A stretch of 64,000 nt of DNA from assembly GCA_964389525.1 (NCBI GenBank), contig CAYMEX010000007.1, positions 57,132-121,131 of the forward strand, given 5' to 3'. Within the stretch, counting starts at the first letter, position 1, and each line of letters begins with the position of its first letter. Shown here piece by piece: positions 9,782 through 16,710 of this stretch. The stretch is from JAFLTL01 sp964389525 (GTDB lineage Bacteria > Bacteroidota > Bacteroidia > Bacteroidales > Muribaculaceae). The notes under the pieces are model-generated. The model did not search any database. It was not told the DNA's origin and saw only the letters and a program-made list of their open reading frames with translations. A program made the position numbers and the translations under genes.

Positions 9782-10317
9782 GGCTTCTCCTGATAGTAGG
9801 GTATATCCACAAGCTTGATATCAAACTGGAGTGCGCTGAACGGAGGGATAATGCCGCTCGAAGACGATCCGTAGGCCTGCGCCGCCGGTATGACAACGCG
9901 TGCCGAGTCACCCACACGCATGTCGCTTACCGCTATCCACCAGCCGTGGATATTGCTGCTGAGCTGCGACACATACAGGCTGTCGGTCATCCTGTACGAC
10001 GAGTCGAAAGGCGTGTCGTCATAGAGCCGCCCCGCATATTTCACCGCAACAGTCGATGTGTATAGCGGCGAGAGGTTGCCCTCTGTCTGTCTGCGGTCGT
10101 TGAAATAGTGTATCAGCACATACGCGTTGCTGTTCCAATCCGGCGTGAGCTTGGTGTAGTAAGGCGTTCGGTCGGGATTGAGAAGCGTCGCCTGCTCCTC
10201 AAGCCACGTGTTGTTGGCCTCCATCCAGTCCAGATACTTATTCGGATCATTTTCGTCGTCATTGCAGGCAGCGAAGACAAGTGCCAGAAGTGGAAATATT
10301 AATAGTATTTTTTTCAT
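9778..10317 (-). CDS. FKBP-type peptidyl-prolyl isomerase lipoprotein
   Basis: 179 aa with a lipoprotein signal peptide (LLALVFAACNDDEND; acylated Cys at residue 18), so it should sit in the envelope facing the periplasm. The C-terminal two thirds is an FKBP domain: VAVKYAGRLYDDTPFDSSY, then MRVGDSARVVIPAAQAYGSSSSG, then IPPFSALQFDIKLVDI. These correspond to the FKBP beta strands and the IPP-L-F---L active-site edge. Predicted to assist folding of exported proteins by prolyl isomerisation. It is coupled by an ATGA overlap to the secreted TPR protein. Confidence 0.9.
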   Translation of the reverse strand: MKKILLIFPLLALVFAACNDDENDPNKYLDWMEANNTWLEEQATLLNPDRTPYYTKLTPDWNSNAYVLIHYFNDRRQTEGNLSPLYTSTVAVKYAGRLYDDTPFDSSYRMTDSLYVSQLSSNIHGWWIAVSDMRVGDSARVVIPAAQAYGSSSSGIIPPFSALQFDIKLVDIPYYQEKP

Positions 10318-10356
10318 TGCAGTGGGCTGTGATAGGAGATGTTACGGTAGGTCTGT

Positions 10357-11001
10357 TCAGAACTGAACCTTGGGTGCGCTCTGAGCGGCTTCGTCGGCTG
10401 CAAACGGATCTTTCTTGTCAAAACCCGCTATTGAGGCGACAATTGTCGCGGGGAAACGACGTATGCTCACATTGTAGTTCTGCACCGCGTCATTGTAGCG
10501 CGTGCGCTCAGTAGCTATACGGTTTTCCGTGCCCTCGAGCTGAGTCTGAAGATTCATGAAGTTCTCGTTTGCCTTCAGGTCGGGATAAGCCTCGTGCACT
10601 GCGTTGATGTAGATGCCCATTGCACTCTGGAGCTTGCTCTGAGCCTTCTGAAAAGCAGCGATATTGCCCTGCGGGTCGATCACGCCGTCAGCCTCCTCCT
10701 TGGCCTGAAGCAAACCGGCACGGGCTGCCGTCACGCTCTCGAGAGTCTGGCTCTCGTGCTCGCTGTACCCCTTTACGGTTGCCACAAGATTGGGGATAAG
10801 ATCCGACCGGCGCTGATACTGGTTCTGCACATTGGCCCAGGTCTTGTCAACATTCTCCTCCTGGCTCACCATCGAGTTATACGACGAGAAGCCCCACACG
10901 GCCAGTACGGCCAGCACGCCGATCACGATCCAGAGGGTCATGTTGTTGCGGCGGGGAGCCTGCTGCTGCCCTGCGTTTCCGTTATAATTGTTGAATCCCA
11001 T
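10357..11001 (-). CDS. lemA: LemA family membrane-anchored protein
   Basis: 214 aa. A short cytosolic Gly/Gln/Asn-rich N terminus is followed by one transmembrane helix (WIVIGVLAVLAVWGFSSY, about 24-42). The helical LemA domain then begins with YNSMVSQEENVDKTWANVQNQ and RRSDLIPNLVATVKGY, and carries the family-typical ENRIATERTRYNDAVQNYN. The biochemical role of LemA is not settled. In Bacteroidetes it is usually an envelope protein. It lies 28 bp after glyS and 39 bp before the FKBP lipoprotein, so it is probably in the same minus-strand transcript. Confidence 0.92.
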   Translation of the reverse strand: MGFNNYNGNAGQQQAPRRNNMTLWIVIGVLAVLAVWGFSSYNSMVSQEENVDKTWANVQNQYQRRSDLIPNLVATVKGYSEHESQTLESVTAARAGLLQAKEEADGVIDPQGNIAAFQKAQSKLQSAMGIYINAVHEAYPDLKANENFMNLQTQLEGTENRIATERTRYNDAVQNYNVSIRRFPATIVASIAGFDKKDPFAADEAAQSAPKVQF

Positions 11002-11029
11002 TGTCTGTATTCAGGTTAATGCCTCCGCG

Positions 11030-12568
11030 TCATATACGGCGGAGAAGCGAGTTGAGGCTCACCTGGTCATGGATGAGCTTGTGCAGATCGGCGATTGCCA
11101 CACGGGTCTGCTTCATCGAGTCGCGCTCACGCAGAGTCACGGTGTTGTCCTCGAGTGTCTGATGGTCAACTGTGATGCAGAACGGTGTGCCGATAGCATC
11201 CTGACGGCGGTAACGGCGGCCGATAGCATCCTTCTCCTCGTAGTGGGTCGTGAAGTCAAACTTCAGGTCATCCACGATCTCGCGGGCCTTTTCAGGCAGA
11301 CCGTCTTTCTTCACGAGCGGAAGCACGGCGCACTTCACAGGAGCAAGTGCGGCAGGCAGGTGAAGCACCACGCGCTTGTCGCCGCCTTCGAGCTCCTGCT
11401 CCTCATACGACGAGCAGAGAACCGACAGGAACATACGGTCTACGCCGATCGACGTCTCGATCACATACGGAGTATAGCTCTCGTTGAGCTCCGGGTCAAA
11501 ATACTGGATCTTCTTGCCCGAGAACTTCTCGTGCTGCGACAGGTCGAAGTTTGTGCGCGAGTGTATGCCCTCAACCTCCTTGAAACCGAAAGGCATCTCG
11601 AACTCGATATCGGTGGCAGCGTTTGCATAGTGGGCAAGTTTCTCGTGGTCGTGGTAACGGTATTTGCTGTCACCGAGGCCGAGAGCCTTGTGCCAGCGCA
11701 GACGCCACTCTTTCCAATGCTCAAACCATTCCATCTCCGAGCCCGGACGCACAAAGAACTGCATCTCCATCTGCTCGAACTCACGCATACGGAAGATGAA
11801 CTGGCGTGCCACGATCTCGTTTCTGAAAGCCTTGCCGATCTGTGCGATACCGAAAGGTATGCGCATGCGGCCGGTCTTCTGCACGTTCAGGTAGTTCACA
11901 AAAATACCCTGTGCGGTTTCAGGGCGCAGATACACCGTCATTGCGCCGTCGGCTGTCGAGCCCATCTCGGTTTTGAACATCAGGTTGAACTGGCGCACTT
12001 CCGTCCAGTTCTTCGTACCCGAGATCGGGCATACGATTTCCTGATCTATTATTATCTGACGGAGCTCATCGAGATCATTGGCGTTCATTGCGTCAGAGAA
12101 ACGCTTGTGCAGAGCCTCGCGCTTGGCGATATTCTCGGCAACACGCGGATTGGTCTGGCGGTAAAGAGCCTCGTCAAATGTCTCGCCGAAACGCTTGCGG
12201 GCCTTGGCTACCTCCTTCTCGATCTTCTCGTCGATCTTGGCGATTGCATCTTCGATCAGCACATCCGCACGGTAGCGCTTCTTAGAGTCGCGGTTGTCGA
12301 TCAGAGGATCATTGAACGCATCCACGTGTCCCGATGCCTTCCAGATAGTGGGATGCATGAAGATCGCTGAGTCAATGCCGACGATATTTTCATGGAGCAG
12401 AGTCATCGACTCCCACCAGTAACGCTTGATGTTGTTCTTGAGTTCTACACCGTTCTGACCGTAGTCATAAACTGCCGAAAGGCCGTCATATATCTCGCTC
12501 GACGGAAACACAAAGCCATACTCCTTGGCGTGAGAGACTATTTTCTTGAACACATCATCCTGTGCCAT
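11030..12568 (-). CDS. glyS: Glycyl-tRNA synthetase, single-chain class II type
   Basis: 512 aa, the dimeric eukaryote/archaeal-like GlyRS also used by Bacteroidetes rather than the two-subunit GlyQ/GlyS. It charges tRNA-Gly. Visible elements are the N-terminal KEYGFVFPSSEIYDGLSAVYDYGQNG, the class II motif 2 region GIAQIGKAFRNEI with FRMREFEQMEMQFF, motif 3 SIGVDRMFLSVL, and a C-terminal anticodon-binding domain from about residue 390. The start at 12568 is supported by the standard N terminus MAQDDVFKKIVSHAKEYGF. A sigma-ABfr-like promoter lies about 85 bp upstream. It probably leads the run lemA, FKBP, TPR and tsaC. Confidence 0.96.
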   Translation of the reverse strand: MAQDDVFKKIVSHAKEYGFVFPSSEIYDGLSAVYDYGQNGVELKNNIKRYWWESMTLLHENIVGIDSAIFMHPTIWKASGHVDAFNDPLIDNRDSKKRYRADVLIEDAIAKIDEKIEKEVAKARKRFGETFDEALYRQTNPRVAENIAKREALHKRFSDAMNANDLDELRQIIIDQEIVCPISGTKNWTEVRQFNLMFKTEMGSTADGAMTVYLRPETAQGIFVNYLNVQKTGRMRIPFGIAQIGKAFRNEIVARQFIFRMREFEQMEMQFFVRPGSEMEWFEHWKEWRLRWHKALGLGDSKYRYHDHEKLAHYANAATDIEFEMPFGFKEVEGIHSRTNFDLSQHEKFSGKKIQYFDPELNESYTPYVIETSIGVDRMFLSVLCSSYEEQELEGGDKRVVLHLPAALAPVKCAVLPLVKKDGLPEKAREIVDDLKFDFTTHYEEKDAIGRRYRRQDAIGTPFCITVDHQTLEDNTVTLRERDSMKQTRVAIADLHKLIHDQVSLNSLLRRI

Positions 12569-12647
12569 ATCCCTATTTTATAAGATTCTGGATTAACTTA
12601 TTATTCTTTTTTACTCAGCAATAGCCCGTGCGGCATACTGCATTATG

Positions 12648-12677
12648 CAAAGATATATAAAAAATCCGACCCTCCAA
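12648..12677 (-). promoter_or_regulatory. Bacteroidetes-type promoter for glyS
   Basis: On the minus strand the -7 box TATCTTTG (12655-12648) fits TAnnTTTG exactly, and a TTG at 12677-12675 gives a 19-bp spacer. It is placed about 80 bp upstream of the glyS start codon. Confidence 0.65.
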
Positions 12678-12754
12678 CGATGTCATCTAAACTTATGACA
12701 ATTTAATACTTTATCCTACTCTCTACTTTATTACCCCGCAAGTCAAAATTCGCT

Positions 12755-12795
12755 ATTATAGCTATAGCAGCTATTGTGGCTATAGCAGCTATAAT
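12755..12795. terminator. Hairpin with internal repeats downstream of the topB operon
   Basis: ATTATAGCT (12755-12763) pairs with AGCTATAAT (12787-12795), and the intervening bases hold two copies of GCTATAGCAGCTAT. It overlaps the stop codon of the Cys-rich mini-gene and is the best terminator candidate for the topB transcript. The rest of the gap to glyS holds only the glyS promoter. Confidence 0.5.
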
Positions 12796-12992
12796 CGCTG
12801 ATCACAGTCTCGGCGATCCTCCTTCTGGCAGTCGCCGACGAGCGGACATCCGCTGCATCCTCCCCTCGGCTCCTTGCTGTCACCCCCGCAACAGCTGTTG
12901 CCACGGCGACGGCGTCCGAAAGCGAGCCACACGGCTGCCACCGCTATGGCTATCACACCGAGCCACTGCCACCACATTCCCCCGCACATCAT
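12789..12992 (-). CDS. FeoB-associated Cys-rich membrane protein-like mini-protein
   Basis: 67 aa. A Trp-rich N terminus and one transmembrane helix (WWQWLGVIAIAVAAVWLAF, about 7-25) are followed by an Arg cluster RRRRG. A Cys-rich tail then has CCGG and GCSGCPLVGDC, the hallmark of the small FeoB-associated Cys-rich family. Such proteins are usually encoded next to feoAB for ferrous iron uptake, but here the gene follows topB. Its ATG overlaps the topB TGA (ATGA), implying translational coupling. A metal-binding role is an inference from the cysteines. No feoA or feoB is present in the window. Confidence 0.7.
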   Translation of the reverse strand: MMCGGMWWQWLGVIAIAVAAVWLAFGRRRRGNSCCGGDSKEPRGGCSGCPLVGDCQKEDRRDCDQRL

Positions 12993-14863
12993 GCCTTATC
13001 CGTTTTCTTCTTACGAGTCGTCTTCGCCGCTTTACCCTTCTCGGCCTGTTTGGCATCTTCCCCTTGCACCACGTCTATACGCCGTTGCGACGAGTCGTTG
13101 AGCACATCCCTCACGATCTCGTTGACCTGTACCTTCAGTTCCTCGAGAAATTCCGCTGCCTTGAAGTCGCCCCGCTCTATCCGTCTGAGCTTATTCTCCC
13201 ATATACCCGTGAGTTTTGCGCTTTTAAGCAGCTCTTGTCCTATTGTGGCGATAAGCTCTGTGCCGGCCTGCGTCGGTATTATGTTCTTGCGCTCGCGCCG
13301 CAGGAAACCACGCTTGAAAAGAGTCTCGATGATCGCGGCACGCGTCGACGGTCGCCCGATACCGTTCTCCTTCATCGCCTCACGCAGCTCCTCATCATCG
13401 ACTGTGCGGCCGGCCGTCTCCATCGCGCGCAGGAGAGTGCCCTCGTTGTAGGGCTTCGGTGGCTGGGTCGTTTTCTTTTGAAGTGCCGGAGCATGCGGCC
13501 CGCTCTCACCTACAGTGAACGGCGGAAGTATCCTGTCGTCGCCCGACGCCTCCTGCTGCCCTTCTACGTTGTTCTTGTTGTCGAGCACCGTCCGCCATCC
13601 CGGAGTCACTATCACCTTTCCCTGCACCTTGAACCCCTGTTCACCGGCATGCCCGTTGACAGTGGTTGTCATAAATGTGCATTCAGGCCAGAATGCAGCG
13701 ATAAATCTAAGTGCTATAAAATGATACAGCTGGCGCTCGCGTGTGTCCGAGAGAATCGCGGGCGACTCGCCGGTAGGTATGATGGCGTGGTGATCAGTCA
13801 CCTTCGCGTCATCAAATATACGTTTGGTCTTGACGATGTTCTTCGACAGCACAGGAGCAGTAAGACTCGCATACGGCGTCATCCGTTTCAGCGTCTCGGG
13901 CACTTTCGGGTAAATGTCCGACGAGAGATATGTCGTGTCGACACGCGGATACGTCGTAAGTTTCTTCTCGTAAAGCGACTGTATGAGTCTGAGAGTCTCC
14001 TCGGCCGTCCACCCGAACCGTTTGTTGCACTCCACCTGCAGAGTCGTCAGGTCAAACAGTTTGGGCGGAAACTCCTTTCCTTTCTTCTCCTCTACCTTGT
14101 CGATGACAAACTCATGTCTGGCCGCCTCCTCGACTGCTTTTTCAGCCTTCTCTATGTCGCTGAAACGCCCCGATGTGGCATTGTACGTCACGTCGCGGTA
14201 AACCGTCTTCAGCTCCCAGAAATCTTCAGGCTTGAAATTATCTATTTCCTCCTGCCGCTTCACGATAAGGGCAAGCGTCGGAGTCTGAACGCGCCCCACC
14301 GAAAGCACCTTACCGGGTCCGCTGTATCTGAGCGAATAAAGCCGAGTGGCGTTCATGCCTAAAAGCCAGTCGCCTATCGCACGCGACAGGCCGGCATAAT
14401 ACAGATTGTCATATTTCGACGCCGGGACAAGATTCTTGAACCCCTCGCGTATCGACGCATCGGTCAGCGATGAGATCCACAACCGTCTTACCGGACACTT
14501 TACCCCCGCTTTCTGCATGACCCAGCGCTGTATCAGCTCACCTTCCTGGCCCGCATCACCGCAGTTTATCACCTCCTCGGCCTGACTCACAAGCGTCTCG
14601 ATCACCCTGAACTGCCTTTCGATACCCTTGTCGTCGATCAGCTTTATGCCGAAACGCGCAGGTATCATAGGCAATGCCCCAAGACTCCATCGTTTCCACG
14701 CATCGCTGTAGTCGGCAGGCTCTTTCAGGCAGCAAAGATGTCCGTAGGTCCACGTTACCGCAAACCCGTTGCCTTCAAAAAATCCTTCTCGCCTGGCATC
14801 GGCACCCAATATCGATGCGATGTCACGGGCGACACTTGGTTTCTCTGTGATGCAGACCCTCAC
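12989..14863 (-). CDS. topB: DNA topoisomerase III (type IA)
   Basis: 624-aa type IA topoisomerase for decatenation and recombination-intermediate processing. The N-terminal TOPRIM domain (MRVCITEKPSVARDIA; acidic cluster in INCGDAGQEGELIQRW) is followed by the topo domain with SVGRVQTPTLALIV. The catalytic tyrosine is in LTTYPRVDTTYLS (about 330). PTPR-type motif GRPSTRAAIIETL follows, and a Lys-rich tail (KTTRKKKTDKA) ends the protein without zinc fingers. This compact TopB is typical of Bacteroidetes. Its stop overlaps the start of the Cys-rich mini-gene. A 90-bp gap separates it from the small secreted protein upstream. Confidence 0.95.
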   Translation of the reverse strand: MRVCITEKPSVARDIASILGADARREGFFEGNGFAVTWTYGHLCCLKEPADYSDAWKRWSLGALPMIPARFGIKLIDDKGIERQFRVIETLVSQAEEVINCGDAGQEGELIQRWVMQKAGVKCPVRRLWISSLTDASIREGFKNLVPASKYDNLYYAGLSRAIGDWLLGMNATRLYSLRYSGPGKVLSVGRVQTPTLALIVKRQEEIDNFKPEDFWELKTVYRDVTYNATSGRFSDIEKAEKAVEEAARHEFVIDKVEEKKGKEFPPKLFDLTTLQVECNKRFGWTAEETLRLIQSLYEKKLTTYPRVDTTYLSSDIYPKVPETLKRMTPYASLTAPVLSKNIVKTKRIFDDAKVTDHHAIIPTGESPAILSDTRERQLYHFIALRFIAAFWPECTFMTTTVNGHAGEQGFKVQGKVIVTPGWRTVLDNKNNVEGQQEASGDDRILPPFTVGESGPHAPALQKKTTQPPKPYNEGTLLRAMETAGRTVDDEELREAMKENGIGRPSTRAAIIETLFKRGFLRRERKNIIPTQAGTELIATIGQELLKSAKLTGIWENKLRRIERGDFKAAEFLEELKVQVNEIVRDVLNDSSQRRIDVVQGEDAKQAEKGKAAKTTRKKKTDKA

Positions 14864-14953
14864 AATATAAGCGTTTTACCTTTTCCACAATATCCCATCC
14901 CCCGATGTCTGTTATGCGTGGACGCACACGGCGCGCGTCCCACAGTCACCCTT

Positions 14954-15385
14954 CTACTTTTTTGCCTTGTCACCAAGGCGGGTGGAGACATCTCCGGCTA
15001 CCGTATGGAACACGATTTTATCTTCAGGCTTGAATGCTGTCCGCCGGGGAAAATCAATCTCAACCGGTATCTGGCCGCTCTCCTCCCACTGAAAATACCG
15101 CTGGAAGTCGACCCCGTCGATATCCAGCGATCCGAATGCCTCACCGTCGACGATCAGCGTGCAGCTGTCGATTCTCGACGAGGTGTGCGGGCTACCGATC
15201 AGCGTGCAACTTATTCTCGTCACACCGTCGCGGTTGCTGTTGTTGATTTTGTCAACCGACGCATGCAGACGGTTCTTCAGTGCGGTGTTGATTGTTGTCG
15301 TCGGTCGCAGAGGCAATTGTGCCGAAAGATCGGCATACGACGGCACCGCAAGCACAGCTGCAAGCAATAATCCAAGCGCTTTCAT
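14954..15385 (-). CDS. Small secreted protein of unknown function
   Basis: 143 aa with a clear signal peptide (MKALGLLLAAVLAVPSYADLSAQ) and a mature part of about 120 residues predicted to be mainly beta (IVDGEAFGSLDIDGVDFQRYFQW, IPVEIDFPRRTAFKPEDKIVFHTVAGD). I do not recognise a named family. Exactly two Cys (in ISCTLIG and DSCTLIV) could form a disulfide in the periplasm. It lies between mazG and topB on the same strand with gaps of 82 and 90 bp. Its GC-rich third positions match the surrounding core genes, which supports its being real. Confidence 0.72.
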   Translation of the reverse strand: MKALGLLLAAVLAVPSYADLSAQLPLRPTTTINTALKNRLHASVDKINNSNRDGVTRISCTLIGSPHTSSRIDSCTLIVDGEAFGSLDIDGVDFQRYFQWEESGQIPVEIDFPRRTAFKPEDKIVFHTVAGDVSTRLGDKAKK

Positions 15386-15467
15386 CTATTATCCGTATTA
15401 AAAGAGTTATCGTGATATAGATACAACCCTTTCAACACGACTTTTGTTCTCCGACAGCCTGTTGCCG

Positions 15468-16268
15468 TCAGTCGTTTTTCTTAGCCTCGTTCCAGATTGC
15501 GTCCATCCCGGCGAGCGTCATTTCGCGGAGCGGCTTACCCAGCTCCTTAGCTCGCTGCTCAAGATACCCGAACCGCGATATGAACTTGCGGTTTGTCTTC
15601 TCGAGAGCCGTATCGACGTTTATGTGATAGAGCCGGGCGGCATTCACCAGCGAGAACAGCACATCGCCCATCTCGCTCTCCATGCGCTCACGGTCGCCAT
15701 TCGACACCTCAGACTCAAACTCCGAGATCTCCTCTTTCACCTTGTCCCACACCTGCGAGGGTTCCTCCCAGTCAAAGCCGACATTCGAGGCCTTCTCCTG
15801 GATCCGTTCGGCCTTGATCAGCGAAGGCAGCGAGGCAGGCACACCCGATAGCACCGTCTTGTTTCCGCCTTTTTCCCGGAGTTTGAGTTCCTCCCAGTTT
15901 TTCAGCACGTCGTCGGTCCCGTCGACTTTCACCTCTCCGAACACATGCGGATGCCTGTAGATCAGCTTCGTATTCAGCGAGTCGGCGACATCCACAATGT
16001 CAAACGCACCCTTCTCCTCACCTATGCGTGAGTAAAAGAGTATGTGCAGAAGCACATCGCCGAGTTCCTTCTTTATGTCCGCGTTATCCTCCCTTATCAG
16101 GGCATCGCAGAGCTCATATGTCTCCTCGATAGTGTTCGGACGGAGACTCTCGTTCGTCTGCTTCGCATCCCACGGACACTCCACGCGCAGACGGTCGAGA
16201 ACATCTATAACACGCCCCAGAGCCTCGATTTTCTCCTGACGGCTGTGAAGCGGCTTAAATTCATTCAT
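15468..16268 (-). CDS. mazG: Nucleoside triphosphate pyrophosphohydrolase
   Basis: 266-aa all-alpha NTP pyrophosphatase that hydrolyses (d)NTPs to NMP and PPi, a housecleaning role. Two MazG domains are visible. The first carries EETYELCDALI and KKELGDVLLHILFYSRIGEEKG (the EExxE and ExxD metal sites), and the second carries VKEEISEFESEV and ESEMGDVLFSLVNAARL. Length is normal for full MazG. The MITE-like element ends only a few bases upstream of the start codon, so the native promoter has been displaced and the gene may depend on sequence inside the element. Confidence 0.94.
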   Translation of the reverse strand: MNEFKPLHSRQEKIEALGRVIDVLDRLRVECPWDAKQTNESLRPNTIEETYELCDALIREDNADIKKELGDVLLHILFYSRIGEEKGAFDIVDVADSLNTKLIYRHPHVFGEVKVDGTDDVLKNWEELKLREKGGNKTVLSGVPASLPSLIKAERIQEKASNVGFDWEEPSQVWDKVKEEISEFESEVSNGDRERMESEMGDVLFSLVNAARLYHINVDTALEKTNRKFISRFGYLEQRAKELGKPLREMTLAGMDAIWNEAKKND

Positions 16269-16275
16269 AACTTAA

Positions 16276-16622
16276 GAGCTTGTTTAATAATAAATGTTAC
16301 CGACAGGGCGGCCAGTCGTCGAGCAGATTTTTGATTGTGATGAGGGAGTTATGGGGTTCCATAACGACCGAAGAACAAACGGAAATATGCCGGCGAATGA
16401 CCGATATGAAGCTTTTTGTTTCATGTTGTTTACAAATTATGAAGATTATTTCAATTGTTGACAGAAGCCTGTAAGACTACAAAGTTACTTCTGTTTCGCA
16501 TAGACTGATCGCCTTTCGATCTGTTTCTCAGCCGTGTACCGCAAGTACATTTCTTAGGCACATATCGAAATTCATATCAGGCTTTACGACCCTGGCGGCA
16601 ACATTTATTATTAAACAAGCTC
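16276..16622. mobile_element. 347-bp MITE-like element (deleted IS) with 33-bp terminal inverted repeats and TAA duplication
   Basis: The ends GAGCTTGTTTAATAATAAAT... and its inverse match over 33 bp with two mismatches. They are flanked by TAA on both sides (16273-16275 and 16623-16625), as a 3-bp target duplication. The interior has no intact gene. On the minus strand there is a TAACTTTG -7-like box (16487-16480) followed by a short open reading frame beginning MKQKASYRSF, then the other end. This looks like an IS with its transposase deleted. The GAG-CTC ends and TNA-type duplication suggest the IS5/IS1031 kind, which is an inference. Confidence 0.8.
16480..16487 (-). promoter_or_regulatory. 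-7-like box inside the MITE, pointing at mazG
   Basis: Minus-strand TAACTTTG fits TAnnTTTG. No good -33 TTTG was found at 19-21 bp. It could be the old transposase promoter and now drive mazG, about 215 bp downstream. Confidence 0.35.
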
Positions 16623-16635
16623 TAAATATCGCATG

Positions 16636-16701
16636 GGCTGTGTCAAAACTGAACCGGCGTAGGGGCGACGTAACTACGCCCAAAGCCTATTTGACACAGC
16701 C
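16636..16701. terminator. Large nested hairpin after dsbD
   Basis: The outer stem GGCTGTGTCAAA (16636-16647) pairs perfectly with TTTGACACAGCC (16690-16701), and an inner stem GGCGTAG (16656-16662) pairs with CTACGCC (16674-16680). It lies 9 bp beyond the dsbD stop and probably terminates that gene. The GTAGGGGCG core recurs in the repeat island near 63.0 kb. Confidence 0.6.
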
Positions 16702-16710
16702 TCATACACT

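Noticed and set aside
10988..12370. Open frame of 460 codons opposite glyS
   Set aside because: Shadow of glycyl-tRNA synthetase, with no family features.
12776..14362. Open frame of 528 codons opposite topB
   Set aside because: Shadow of topoisomerase III; low-complexity Arg/Leu-rich product.
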